64,000 bases of DNA from assembly GCA_025267735.1 (NCBI GenBank), contig CM046293.1, positions 14,718,560 through 14,782,559 of the forward strand, read 5' to 3'. This DNA comes from Mactra quadrangularis (taxonomy: Eukaryota > Mollusca > Bivalvia > Venerida > Mactridae). The first letter of the stretch is position 1. Every line of letters starts with the position of its first letter. The notes below the pieces were generated by a model. The model was not told where the DNA came from. It worked only from the letters and a program-made list of their open reading frames with translations, and searched no databases. The translations under genes and the position numbers were made by a program. Positions 20,499 through 36,200 of this stretch are shown in pieces.

Positions 20499-23400
20499 CT
20501 GAAATATATAAAATAAGGGTTCATTAATTAGTTGACAAATAAGGTTAACAAAAAATAAGGTTAGCATGTAGGATATTTTTCTACCTTTCAACAAAGATGT
20601 TTTCTCCTTATATGAAAAAAAATTTCATACTGGTAAATTTTGTTCCACTGTCAGTAGCACATACATTAACCCAGCTTTATTTCAGTTTATGCCTCAGTCC
20701 CATAAAATCGTGGCTTGTTATGGACCCGTACGTGCAGACAGTCATAGACTGTGGGAAGCTTTGCATATTAAGGTGACAGTATGCACTTGGTACAAAACAA
20801 CACAACCATACGGAGCCTTAGCTGGAAGGTATGCATGTTTAATCCATACTCGGCCAAGATTTTGTTCACAATTTGACTTTGAGACTGATACTTGTATCCT
20901 GGGCTCTTCTCATGGACCCTGGTAAAAACATAACAGTCTGTACCGGTACGCAAGAGTTCGTACGGGTCCTTCAGGAGCTTGATCGCAGGGCGCCTGTATG
21001 GTGCCCTCACGGCTATTTTTATGTTTATAGGACTGTAGCATTTAGTATTTCTGTACTTGGTATCAATAAAAACAGTGTCTGTATATATGTACAGGGATTA
21101 TCGAACAAATGGTAAGAATATATATCAGCAAAGTATGCCTCAATGACAGTTGAATAGATAAGATTTACCAATAGCTTTCAAGGAAGGATATGACCTGAGA
21201 TCAACATATTATAAAGTTCATTACTCTAACCACTTACTGTCTACATCATACGGTGCCTTCCAAAAGTTCTTGGACAAAATCGCATGTTTTAAGATAAACT
21301 GATTCATCTTTATTTATGAATATAAAGAAGAAAGAGTCATCTGAGCAAATTCTAAAGTCAGCATTGATTAGTTTATTAACATATGATTTAAACAATGTTA
21401 CATAAATAAGGTCTAATGATAGTTAATTTACTTGTGTTATGCATAATCAGTTTTTCTCAAAATTTCAACTGTCCAAAAACTTTTGGAGGGCACTGTAACT
21501 AAAGTATACATCTATATAAAACATGCATGAATGTGATATAACTAATATATCAAAGGATATTATAAATAAAATAAGATATATAAATAATATTAAATAAATA
21601 TAATTACAAAATTACAAGAAAAATGCAAGAAATTTTTCAAATAATTTCAAATATTTCAATCAAATTTTGTCATTCGACTTTCTGTTTGCAAATCATTTAT
21701 GAATTAACAAGGTATTTAGGTCTAGAAATGTACATGTTTTTTTGTTAAGCAATATTGTTGCTATATTTGTTTTTAATAAAATAAAACTTCTATAAAATAT
21801 CCACATCACAAAGCACTAGTGAAAACTTAACAGTGAATATCAAGAAATGTATATAAAACAGTGAAATATAAATCAATAAAAGTTCTAAATAAAATATTTA
21901 GTAATATGACTACTAAGTGTATGGGTGAAAGTTTAGAGAGTTGAAAATACTGAAAACCTACTTTCAAAATAATGAAATAAACAGTTTTCATGTAAATTAC
22001 ATTGAGTAATTCATTCTCAAAATACTGAAATCAGTATTAATACTGAAAACTTTCACCCATGTAATAGTGTTAACAAAGTATAAATAAACTAATACTAACA
22101 AAGTGATGCTAACACAATATCTATGCTGAAGCTAAATTCTACAATAAATATAACAACTATACAGGGCCATCCAAAAGTTCTTAAATAAATGAAAATTTGA
22201 GAAAAACTGATCATGCATAATGCAAGTATGCTTGTAATAATTAAAGCTTATGTAACAGAGTTCTAATCATATGTAGTTAGCCTAATTGATCCTCATATGG
22301 AATTTGCACAGATGATTCTTAAGTTTCTTCTTTTATCAGCAACTGTTACAGTTCATCCTTAAAACATGATTTTGCCAAATGACTTTTGGAGGGCACTGTA
22401 TAAGATCTATATACATGTAATAAAATACATGTTTATGAAAGAAGCAGATTATTATCTGTAATAAAAGCTATGGTGTCAAGTTAACAAATAGTTTTCTAAG
22501 TTAGTTATCAATCCAGCAATGTTTATATCAAGTAAATAATTATGCACCATTTTTTTTTTAAATTATAAACATTTATTTTTCAGTAATATTAGAAAGCTGG
22601 CTCATATATCCAAACTATCTTGACTCTTTTATTTGCTAGCAATCATTTCTCCCAACTGCTGAATAAATGTAATCCAATATGGACCATAATATAATAAATA
22701 AATATCATTGTTCATTGAGATATATGACCTCCTTAAACCAGGGATTTAACCTGATGTCCAAACTAAACCATAACTACAGTCAGTAAATAAAATATTGTAT
22801 ACAAAAAGATAGGTAAATATCACACAATATATCTGTCATACAAATCAAGGAACATAACTATGTCAGTTAGATTGAACAAGGTTCAGAGTATCCATTCTAT
22901 CTTAGTAGCAGACTAATCTGATAAAATTTAGTGAACCGGTAATAATGTTTAGTTAAGACAGAAAAACCTGGACACAAACCTACATTGGTATCATGTAATA
23001 TAACCAGCATTTGTTTAGTTTATACTAATTTAGTTTCACTCATTTGTGGGACAAGCTCTAACAACTTAGATTAACAATTCTCAATTCTGCTTTCTGGTCC
23101 CCAATTACTGAGCAATACTGATAATGTTTCCAGCCCAAGGAAACAAAATAGTAGATTTTGAATATGATTTGAAGCAACTAAGAGCTGGCTATCCAATGAT
23201 TAACAGTCTAACAGTGTAATCACTTGGCCACGCCATCTTACCTGCCTCATAAAAATGTTAGTAAAAGATTGAATCAGAAATGTTTGTACAGTGATTTAAT
23301 ATATAATTATAAAGATAGAAAACCACTACTGGTAAGTTTATTTCATTTTTATTTTGAAACATAATCGTACATTATAACTTAAGATAAACTTTAAAGACAA

Positions 23401-26400
23401 TATAATTCAAAACACAATTTACCACAGACAGACGGACGGACCAACAGACAGACAGACCTGGTGAATACAGTATAGCTTCCCTATCTGTGATAATTGTATT
23501 ATAATAAATAAATAAATATTATGAATATTATGATAATTTCAATCCTTGTATATTCTACATGAAGCAATCTGACCCAGGAGATATACACAAGCAAGACAGA
23601 GGTACAAAATGTATGTATCAAAATTAGGGCATACAGCCATGTGATCTTCCAAATGTAAACCAACTCGTGTTTTTCGTTAAATATAGCAGCAAATCAGAGA
23701 AAAAATCAAATATCTGTTACATTTGTTGTCTGAAAATGCACTCATTCAGATCAAAACATGCATTGACAATAAATCTGGGTGAGGGAAATTACAAGTTTGC
23801 ATGCATCTGGGATCCTGCTTCCATCAGCATTTGCACTGACAGAAATAACCCATAACTGCAATAGATGCAGTTAATCTTTGATAATGGGTACAATCAGTCT
23901 AGCAAACACAAGATATGGATGAATAATCATTTTTTGAAGAACTTATATGTATTTAATCAGGTGAATTAACATACACACACGAACACATTCAAAAACATGA
24001 ATACAGGTTGAAATGTGATAATCTGCCATGCTGATAATATTGTATATAAAAGCTCAACAAACCATTGGATAAAAAATGAAATAAACTTTAAAGGGAAGAG
24101 ACAAGATAATACATATAAATCAAGATACATTGTTGTTGATAATACTCACAGATGTAATTCTGATATATTAGAATCTAAGGGGAGATAATATAGATATAAG
24201 AAAAATAACATATATCATAACAACGCAGTCTATGGAGATACAAATGCCGGTATGCATATTCTGTCAAACTTAACATGGTCATAGTCACTCACAATCATGG
24301 TTCATATGTTGAATCGAATCAGAGATTTTGTATGTTTTAGTTTTACAACCTTAGGAACAATTCATATAATAATTGTTGCAATACTCACAATATTCACACA
24401 TAATATATTTTTGGAAACATTTTGTTAACATTCATAAGGAAGTACACTGTATCAATACACTTTATCAATTTTCATTTTGAAGCATCTAAAATGTCAATTT
24501 TCATAGGTAAGCACTTTTTGTCAATATTCATTCCGAAGCATTTTTGTCAATATTTATGGGGAAGCACTTTGTCATTATTCATACGGAAGCATGCTTTATC
24601 AATATTTATACGGATGCACTTTTTGTCAATATTTATGGGGAAGCACTTTGTCATTATTCATATGGAAGCACGTTTTATCAATATTCATACAGATGCACTT
24701 TTGGCCAATATTTATGGGGAAGCACTAAGTCATTATTCATACGGAAGCACAGTTATTCTACAGGTATTTCATCAATATTCACAGGGAAGCACATCAATAT
24801 TCATAAGGCAGCAGACCTTGTAACCTCATCAGATAATTCAATCTGAAAAAAATACTGTTAGAGCCAATAAGGAGCAAGTCACTATATTAGCTGACTGAAT
24901 TTCAGGCTGAATGAACATTATAATTTTAATATGAATTTGACAAGCTGGCTAATTAGTAGTATGTTAAAGCAGGTCAAAATTAAAAATTGTATTAAAAATA
25001 ATAAAATATACTAATGAGTATTACTCACTCAATAATCTAAATCTATGCAATAAGCCAGAAACACAATTATATACTAAATACACAATACAGACAGCTAAAA
25101 ACAACAACATTTCAAAACTTCAACATAACTTTTAACATTGAGTTTAACCATTTTTAACTAAAAATATTGATACAAATTTTAACAATAAGTTCAACATCAA
25201 ATCTTTCAATTCATGACACAAAAAGCAACAACATAAAATTGGTCAAACATCTCTAAATCTTTGAAAAATTCTGAAAAAGTAAAATCTATCCTAAGGTGAA
25301 ATAAAAATTTAGTGGTCATTAGCCTAGATCTACCACAAATAAAGGCAAAACATCTATAAATCTATTAACAAATAAAAATCTATCCTAAAGTGCAAAATTT
25401 ACTTACTAAGAGACAAACTCAACGTGTAAATGATCCTATATATGATAATAGTGAAAAATAATTCATATTTATAAAATAAAGTGCCTTCTAAAAGTTCCTG
25501 TGAATCAGTTCATTCTAAAAACAGATTTTTGTCCTAGGACTTTTTTAGGACACCATGTTGAGAGATAGATATAGGTAGAACATGCCATACAAATAGTACA
25601 CATACAGTCCATTCGCGTTCGCTCAAAACGCGTTCGCTCGTAATTACAGTTTCGCTCGAGATCGTATCTTGGTCCCGATCGAATTTACTCTAAAGTTCAT
25701 TTAAAAAAGATGCGATAACTCAAAATGCGTTGACTCGTATTTTACGTTAACTCGAGCTGGATTTCGAGTCCCGTCAATGATAAAATCACTTGAAAATTAC
25801 GCGCTGGCTCAAAGTATTGATTTTTGAAAATTTTCGCACCTTTCACGGCCAGGTATCATTATCCGATGAATAGCCTTTTGTTTGATGTGTCACTTGCCAT
25901 TGAAAACTTATCAAATTAAATCAAACTGTGATAATGTAGAAGCCAAGATCTGTTTAATCTTGTTTAATTTAAACGTGTCATTACGTGTAATTAACTGAAT
26001 TTTACATCTTACCTATACCTGTACTGGTACAGCATATTAAATCGAACCTTATGACAGTACGTCGTACGTCGAGAAATGTTAGTTAAATAAAAGCAAGATT
26101 GAACAAAATGTGTATTTTTTATATTTTAATTCAAGATAAAATTACACATTCCTCACAAAAAATCGCGTACATATAAGTAAAGTTTTATTCACAACAAGGA
26201 CGATAGCAAAAACAAAATGAGTTTCAAAGTGCATGTATATGTATTCTACATAAAACAAAGAAAGGTTAAAATTGAGGACATTGACATCATCAAGTTTAAC
26301 AAAATCAACAATTTTATGTTATGTTAAATGCACTTAACAAGAACACATTTAAAATTAGGAAAAATAACACCATTGAATTATTACATGTCTTTTATTCAAA

Positions 26401-29400
26401 CTCAAATCCACATCAACATCTAATATTGTGAAAGCGTGAGACGACGCCATTCGGAACAACCTCGGCGATCATCTACGAAGATATACCTCGGAAATCAGAC
26501 GTAGAAGGGTTACAACCAAGTTATAAGGTCCGGCGATAGTCACTTTAATGTCAACATTTTATAATAACATTGTTTCACGCTTTATCACATCGTTTCATTC
26601 GTACAATATCTCACAAGTCATATTTCTGTGTAGTTCAGACTATATTACCGCAGAAACCAAAATTCCTAGATCTACTTTTTCACCTTATGTTATTCGAGGT
26701 TTATATGCGTAGAAGATCGCCGAGGTTGTTCCGAATGAGACGACGCCTTTAAAGTGAATATCACGATGTGGAAAAATTACAAAAAAACAAGATGGCCGAT
26801 CTGTTATACGTTAACTCGAGATCGCGTTCGCTCGAGCATTTTTTGAAGTCCCGTCCGATTTCGAGCGAACGCGAATGGACTGTATATGTTAACTGTAGAT
26901 AGCAATGTCTATTTTTTATCACTTTACTATATTTGTCATCACTGGTTATTAATAAACAGATAAAGATCCAGGACTGGAACTATGCCAGCTTGAACTATCT
27001 GGGATGGGTCATACAATATACTTGGCACCAGTATATTTACTTATTTATCAATGTAAAAAAGCTCCCAGAAAACTAGAAACAAAACAAAGGGCAGCAATAT
27101 TGTTGAATTCCGATTGATTAATAACCAAGTTCACTTGAATTTTTTTTGTCACTAAACTTTAAGCTATAGCTTTTAAACTTCGACTGTACTTTGACTATAT
27201 CTTTAGAAAGCAGTTTGTAATTTTTAAGATTTATTTGATTAACATTGAGTCGACCTCATATTACATGAAAAATCAAAACTACAATCATACACACTAGTGA
27301 CATATACGATCTAACATGGCACATGGTCAATTATCAAGTATCAATAATAAAGACATTACTTTCAGGCGACATCGTACTTATAGTATGAAGAGTAACATAA
27401 CTAAACCTATCATTGTATGCCTTGTGATAAAATACCCCCCTCCCCAGGGTGTTGTCAAGAAATTTGGTAATGAGAAAATGAGCGGACAAGATTTTCCATC
27501 AAAGGGCCATAACTTGGCAAAAAAAATTGGACCGTTACAAAACTGGGATATGTACATGTCTGCCTGATATCTGGTATATGTGTGAAGTATGAATAAAATC
27601 TGTAAATTTGGTGCTGAGAAACTGGACAGACAAAAATAAGCAACCAACCAGCCAACAGACGGACCAACTGACAAGCTGATTCCGATATACCCCCAAACAA
27701 AGTTTTAGGGAGCATAATTACTAAAGATGATGATGACACAAAATAGTAAAGTCTAGACCTTGTTATTTACAGTTAACAGTAAAACAACTGACTACAACAT
27801 ACATACATACATACATAGTGTACACGACATACATGATACAGACATGATAACATGCATGATACATATACACAACACTTAAAAAAGAACTACAACACAATCA
27901 ATAGAAATATCAAATAAATAGTTTATTGTTTGAAGATATTTTGTCTAAACTTTTCTATAAACTTTTCTATGACTTTATCTTTCAGCACATTTAACAAAAG
28001 TTTACAGTTGTCCCACAAACAAGGTGTTAACAGTACAGCACATGGTTATGTTTGAGGGTAAATGTATAATTTGAATAAAAAAGATCACACAGGGAATAGT
28101 AAATAAAAAATGAGTATTGATACATGACAATTTTTCAATATAGGGGAGAAAAGGGCATGGGGTCTTATTTTATATAGAACAACTTGGGAAATTTTCAGTA
28201 ATTCAGCAACATTTCTCTCTAAATTACAAAATTTAATTTTAATAAATTTACAACATAGAGAAGGTTAAACACCACTAAAATGAAAGGTTAAACACCACTA
28301 AATATTCTACATACCTTTACTAGAAGATCCCCACAAACTTGTACCATATGTATTAGATGATGCAGAATCTACATGACTTGATCTACCAGCAGGTCTGATA
28401 ATATAAAATTATAATTCATTTCATTAGAATTATATTTTCAGGACTCAACATCAATATTTAAAGTGGGTTGCCCTGTTGGATAACCAGAGCTCTATATGTT
28501 TTTACTTGCCCAACCCAAATGTTTACTAGGTAGCAGGTTGTTCTCACTCAAATTTAGGTTAGGGGCAATCGGATGGTTTTTAATGTTTAATCCTGTATTT
28601 ATATCACAATTTTTTTAGCTCCAGCAAAGCGAATAGTAATCCCTGTAGTAACCCCTCCATCATTTAGTTTGTAGGCATTTATGTCAAGTACGAGCAGTGG
28701 TCCAGTGGTAGGATTTGCCTTTTGGGATCAAAAGGATCCGGGTCCAAACCCCACTAGAGGCACTGCTGAATTCCTTCAGTAAGAAATTTACCAACATTTA
28801 TTTCACTCCACACAGGTGTAAATGAGTACTGTAAGGGTTCAACTGCCTGAAGGTGATTTCAATGATCAAAGGTTTTCATACAAAATTGTAGAGTGTCTAA
28901 ATATGTACATGAAAGCAGACTTTATACGTCTTCATTAAATGAATTAACTAGCCAGTATATCAAAACAAATTAGTAAGCAAGCATATCAGATAAAGCAACA
29001 GTCAAAATCAAAGACATACCAAACACCCAAAAAGCAAAAAGGGAGATTTCTTCAGATCTTTAAACATTTGTCATAAAAGGGACGCCAAATACAACAAGTA
29101 AATCTGTGAGCTAATGCTCACTAGTGATACCCCCGCCAAAATCTAAAAATATGCGACAAACAGGAAGTAGATGAGCAAGGAGCATGAAATCGCTTTACAC
29201 CACATGGGACTATGGGATGAAGCAATATGCAAAGTATTAGGCTGCTGCATGATATAGTTGCTGAGAAAACTGCGACGGAAATTTTGTAACGGACGGACGC
29301 ACGGACGGACAAGGGTAAAACAGTATACCCCCCTCTTCTTCGAAGCGGGGGTATAAAAAAAACCAACAAAAACCTAAGGGTTTTTTACATTGGATCAAGT

Positions 29401-30058
29401 GGTGACAATTTACATGCATTTATTAATTTTTACTGGTTAAACACCTTGTCAAATCAATTTAGGTCATTTTACGGTGTCCAGGGCAACTACCCTAGCTTTC
29501 CTGGACCCTAGTCTATAACCAGTACTCACCTACCCTTCCACAAGGCTGGAAACTTCTCCATATTATCTATTAAATGCAGGAAAATTGACCATATTGTCAA
29601 ATTTTCATGGAAGGGTATCACCTCCCCGGGTGGGATTCAAACCCGTACCCCCTTCGGGACACGAGATTCCAAATCCCGGCACACTACCAACTGTACTATC
29701 AACCAAGGTTCAGTGATGGCAAAGTAATATTTCACATTATACTTCAACGTTATTCAATAACAAATACTAAACACTACAAGAGTATTCTAACCTTGTTTTA
29801 GCTTTAACAGCTTCTTCACCTTCCACTGACGATACATCCCAGTCACTTTCTGAGTTAAACTGTAATAATAACACAACAAAATTCTAGTAGAAGTGCTATA
29901 TATAGTAAAAAGCTAATCATGATATAAACAAAATGTACATACATGTATGATAATATCATACATGGTCCACACACAAGATTGGATTTAACCAAATGTGTAG
30001 CCTAATTTCATAATGTCTTTTATCATTATTATTTAATATTATTATTATTGTTATCATT

Positions 30059-30110
<52 letters not shown>

Positions 30111-30135
30111 CCATCACCATCACCATCACCACCAC

Positions 30136-30225
<90 letters not shown>

Positions 30226-33200
30226 TATCATCATCATCATCATCATTGTTATCATTATTATCAATATCATGTAAATAAAATAAATAATGTAGACCTCTTT
30301 TATTGTTGATTAATTGCTGTTTACCTACTCTTTTTTAATTGAATTTAAGTTTACTACGATGGATAGTACCCTAGTGAGCTTTCCAGGACAATTTTCTTTT
30401 ATCAGTACTCATCCTCACTTCCATAAACAAGGGAATATATAACCTCTGTCAAATGTACCTATACAGAACAAATCCTCTGCACAACAACAGCTTTCGATAT
30501 TCCCCAAGGTGTAATTTTATTTGCATTTACCCTCTGCAGAGCAACTATCTCTGGAAAGCAAGACCCTTTTATCCCTCCCAGTGGGTGTTGTTCAAGTGAG
30601 GTTGCACTATAATTTTCATTAACCCAAATACATTTTCATTACCTTATGCTTCTGGCTAGTGAGTTAAGGACATTACTGTAAGATCCTAATTTCACTGATA
30701 ATATAAATAACTTACCAAACCATCCTGTGGACCTTTTTTCTGATTACCCATTGTATCTACTCCACCAACTGGTTTAGTGTCTTTTCTACCCTGTTAAAAC
30801 ATACATAGACTGTTAAAATATATATAGATAGATATGTGTTTCATAAAATATACCATCTCTGTAAACATTCAGACACAAAGAGTAATATTAAAATTAAGAA
30901 GTTTACGTGAAATTGCAATACGTTCAAAATCTAACTAGATTTCAGCACCTTTTATCAGGGAATTAGATCTATGTCTCTGCTTTTATGTACAAATGGAGCA
31001 ATTTTTCAAGTCCCAAAAACCATTAAACATAGGATCTCCCAACATCACACAGAAGGTTATGTTTAAATGAACATTGTTGTGACCAATGAATGCATATTTT
31101 TTCATCTAAAAATAGCATAAGAATTCTATTTTTAAATCAGGTTGATTGAGTGTATGGCAGCCATTTTGACTGAAGAGCCAACTGTAATTTGTAAGCTGCG
31201 CTGTGATTGGACAATTGGTTTCAAGTAAAAAGTGGGTCATAAATATGTAACAGCAAAGTTAATCTGACAGTGACTAGTACTGCTAGCTAGTCCTGTGTGT
31301 CCTGTGTAAAATAAACAATTACACAAACAGAGAATTTTAGATGAAGTTTCAACCAGGTTGCAGAAAAAACTTTAAATTATCAAATAAATTCCTTCCTTAC
31401 TTAAAGTTTAATGAGAAAGAAAATGACAGAAACTTACAGCAAGTTGCATTTCAATTGATCTAGAAAGTTCTGCTACTTTTTGTCCTTTAGGTTGTGGTAC
31501 AGTACTTGCTGTTGGTTTACTGGGAGATAAATCCAACTCACTAGAATTATAAATAGATGAACAATAAATAAATCAACATGTATACTTTGAATAGATGAAT
31601 TAATACCACATTTCACTGATAAGCATGAACAAAATTAATTATTTTAAAAAAGGCATGACCATTTTCACTCCATATTTTATATTTGAAGTATATATATAAA
31701 CTGAACATACACACAGCTGTTATAAATAATTTACCCCCCTCGTTTATAAAACCTTATGGTTAAATTTCTTTTATGACAGATTCAAAATAGCCAGTAATGG
31801 AAGGCAATCATTGTTGAGAATTGCTTATTGTTGAGAGTTAACTTTAATTTAGACGTGGTCACTGAAGGAAATATAACAGTTGTTATAACTAAACCTATCA
31901 GTGAATGTGATAATACCCCCCCCCCCCAACAGGTCTTTGTCAAAAAGTTTAAATCAAATCCGTAAAATAGGTGCTGAGAAAATGAGTGGACAAGATTTTT
32001 CATCACAAGGGCTGTAACTCAGCAAAATATCAAATATCAAAATGGGATATGCACATGCCTGCTTGTTACCGGGTTTATGTGTGAAGTTTGAATCAAATTT
32101 GTACAATAGGTGCTAAGAAATTGAGCAAATAAGTGAAAGTTACAGAACGACCAACCAATTAAACGACAAGCTGACTCCTATAAACATATATAACCACTTA
32201 ACATAGTTTAAGGTGGTATAATAATGATGACAATGTAAACCAACCTGTCACTTAACCAATCATCATCATCTAAATCTTGTATAGGTTTAGATACAACAGT
32301 TTTAACTTGTTGTCTAGGGGCTGGTGCAGGTTGTTGTTGTTGTCTGGATGATACAGCTGTCGGTCTGTTAGGAGAGGGCGGGACTGCTCCAGGCCGGGCC
32401 TGTGTCACAGGTATAGGCCCTCCTCGACGTGAGAATGCTGGCTCCTCATCTTCAGACTCTGTTTCCTCCTCCTCATTAGAACTCCACTGTGTAGTGGTAT
32501 ACTCTACACTTGATCCAGTCTTACGTAGCGGACTTTCTGTACGTCTTGGACTTGGTTTACGTTGTGTTGGACTTGCTGACCGTTGTGGTGGTCTTACACC
32601 TTGTTGTTGTTGTTGTGGTACTCTAGGTCTGGGACTTGGACCTCTTACTGGTGAACCACTACTACCTAGACCTGATGTTGGTATAGACTGAGAACTACCT
32701 TGTCCGGTACCTCCTAACCTTCGACCTGGAATATAATATAAACAGTTTAATATAGACACCTAACCTTCGACCTGTAATATAATATAAACAGTTTAAAATA
32801 GACACCTAACCTTCGACCTGTAATATAATATAAACAGTTTAAAATAGACACCTAACCTTCGACCTGTAATATAATATAAACAGTTTAAAATAGACACCTA
32901 ACCTTCGACCTGTAATATTATATAAACAGTTTAATATAGACACCTAACCTTTGACCTGTAATATAATATAAACAGTTTAATATAGACTATGATAAACATT
33001 ATAACTCTTGTTCTAGAGAATTCTAAAACTAAATATTTTCATTAGGAGTAACAAATAAACAAACTAACAAAAATATGTTTTCTTGAACGTGAGCTTTTAT
33101 TTTACCTTGTACCCTTACATATGGAATCACAAACTCCCCGCAGCGGTTATCTCCCTTTATCAAATCAATAACCACTGCCACCACAAGTAAAATTCGTCCC

Positions 33201-36200
33201 TCAGGGAGCTGAAAAACTTTTTTCCTTTTTTCTTTTACAATTCAATATTTTCAGTTATTTTAGTCTTCTCTTAGTAAAATATGATGTTCAAAGTATAAAA
33301 AGTTAAAAAATAGTTTTAATTATCAATTTGTAGAAATAACAAACCGTGACGTAAGCACAGTGAGAAGTTTGGGCATTCTATAAATAGTTAGTATTACTAG
33401 CGTCACGTGGTTTGCGTGGTGGCAGTGATTAAGTAGCAAGGCGTGACGTAAGCACTGTGAGGAGTTTGATGGAATCAAGTACATTTGACTACAGACATAC
33501 ATCAAACAGAACAATGTTCCAAGAATTTGACCAAATCTGTTCTGGTCTTCACAACAACCTGTTTTAACTAGCCAGTAATGCAAACTAGCTGGATTGGCCA
33601 CAATTTTCTCAATTTTCATTTGTCAAGCCTTGCAGGAAAGAAGTCTTTTAAAAGATTCTTTTCAAAAACTAGAGAATTTTAAGGTTTCACTAGGAGGCCC
33701 AAATCAATAACTACAGGTATAATCTGCTTTTTGCTCAACTTTCAAAGCTTGAATAACTTCAGGGTGACTGACTTCACGCTGTCGCAATATCATGATTGTT
33801 AGACAACACACATTTTCAGCACATGAAGTCACCCTTAAATTATTCATGTTTTGACAGTTGACAAAAAAACAAACTAAAGAAATAGTAAAACAAGCGTTTA
33901 CAAACCTGGGGCAACAGGAGGTGATCGTTTTAAATCTTTTAATCTTTGTCTAGCTTGAGCCGAGGCAAAGTGATCAAACTGTGATCTAAGGTCAGTAAAT
34001 ATAGCTCCATGTTTCTTTTCTAATGTCTGCCTTCTTGTATGTAGATGTATTAATTTGTTGTTTAAAACTTCTTCTGGTATTCCCTTTGTTCCCTGAAATA
34101 CATGTACATTAAACGGTTATATTCAAAATCAATAGAGTTAAGTTCCAGTATAATAAGTTAAAATCTTAAAATACATTTTCATTTGTTGAAATGATCACCT
34201 GACTAAAATAAGCCTAGATAGACAGTTAAACAAAGCCATACTTCCATTTTGAATGATTTTCCATTATTTTACTGATGCAAAACTTGTCCAAAATCTTTGC
34301 ATATTGACATTAAGATATTATGAGTATATAGGCATAAGAATTTTTTGCATTCTTGTAGTCCATCCCACATCTATATTTATAAACCATGTGACAGTAATGC
34401 AATTAAAATGTGTTTGTCTCTCTGTCTAAACATAGAAATATCAGTTAGCAAATAGACTTTAAGCAGAGTGTAGAAAGTGAAGAAATGAAACTTCCAAGCA
34501 ATGCACAGGAGCGTAACAAACAATATAAAATATAAACAATAAACATACAGGTGGTATTCCAATCTTTTCTAGATTATCTTGTAATAATGAAACCAGTTCA
34601 TCTCTCATCATCTTTAATGAAGGATTCTTTCTTAGTTGATCCAAGAATTGTGTTGTTCTTAATGTAATCTCACCACTGGCTGTAGTACTGTAAATATAAA
34701 TATAATATACAAACATTTAAATATCTCATTATTAGCCTAACATAGACTTGAATTCACTACACTGGTTGTACTAAGCTGGTTCTTTGCAATAATTGACATT
34801 CTTTCCAAGTCCCTCCTACCACTATATACAAGTTATACCAGGCCCGGATTTACCGGGGGGGGGGGGGGGCACAGGGGGCACATGCCCCCCCACCTGGCCC
34901 CACAGATATAGACTCTCATACAAAGAAAGGGGCACAAAATCGGTACCATCAAAGCAATATCAACTCGACTTTTAGATTAAATTAAATATGCAATCATCCA
35001 CCCGAGCTATAAAAAAAGATAATGATCTAAATTGATACATTCAAGCATCTCAGGGTACCCAGATCGGGCCTTATCAAGCGTTCAAATCATTGATCGTGCA
35101 AGTGTATGGTCCCTCTATACAGACACATAGATACCAATTGTTTATTGTCTATATTACACATACCTCAACAGTATATTTAAGACCGTCACCAGTGAAATTA
35201 CCATGGTAACTAGCTTACGAGGCCTAAATTTGGTTATTGTGCACTCTCTAATCTTATTTACTAGTGGATATCATCAAATTTAACAGAGAAAAGATGATGA
35301 CAGCTAGTCAAGTGCATTTTATACGTCACTACTATGACACTCGAACTTAGTTAATTTCGAAAACATGCACAATCTTCTGATGAATTTTTATGGTATTAAA
35401 ATTCCGAATAACTTTTAAAAAGTGACCGAGCCTTAACATCGTCTCAACAACCATTCTTGTAAATCCACTGAAACGTCCGAAAAACTCACAACAACGCTGA
35501 ATTTCAACACAATTAACTAAGCCTCTTATTTAAAAAAACGTATCATAAACCGGCTTTTTTTAATGTTAAATCGGAGAATTTTCTCATTGCATTCGGTGAT
35601 TTTACCAGTTACCAAGCGTATTTTTTTATAAATTCTCGGCATTTACATGATGAAATTGCTGATTTTTTTTGTAAATCAGGATTTTATCCATTCTCTTTTC
35701 TTGAAAACTTCGGGGTACGAGAATTGGATTTAATAAGCCAACAAATTAAATCTAAACGAACAAAACGGGCACATGCATGAAAGAAACCTCATTTATAGCG
35801 CTCAATATTTCCCAGGTAGTGCCCAAAAGTGCTTAAAATGTAATGATAATTTACCAAATTTTAGCTTCATTTTATCCTTTTAAACTGTGTTCAAAAGTGC
35901 TCAGATATACACCTTTGACATGCAAAAATTCAAAATTTTTCCACATCTTCGGGAGGGGATACCCCTCCCGTACCCACCCCCAACCGTACTCCCCAATAAC
36001 GACTCCTCTGCATCAGGCCCTGTGATCTAACTCACATGAATGCGTTTCCTTTATTTATGAATATTTATAAAAAGCTAATCAATTGCATGATCTGAATTGT
36101 TACGCATTGCATCACTTTTCTACAGAAAAAAAATGATAAGTAACTTAGTTTTAGTTTCATTCAATTTGTTTAAAAGAGCATTTTAAAGTGCTCAGATTTG

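Noticed and set aside
24422..24846. Two overlapping frames with repeated YGEAL/KHxLSIF peptides
   Set aside because: They come from a 79-bp tandem repeat; the period is not a multiple of three and there are no splice or start signals.
29956..30278. Poly-Met and poly-Ser open frames
   Set aside because: Artefacts of the (ATC)n microsatellite.
32208..33000. CRISPR-like array in the 46-bp repeats
   Set aside because: Units are directly abutting with no unique spacers and the DNA is eukaryotic.
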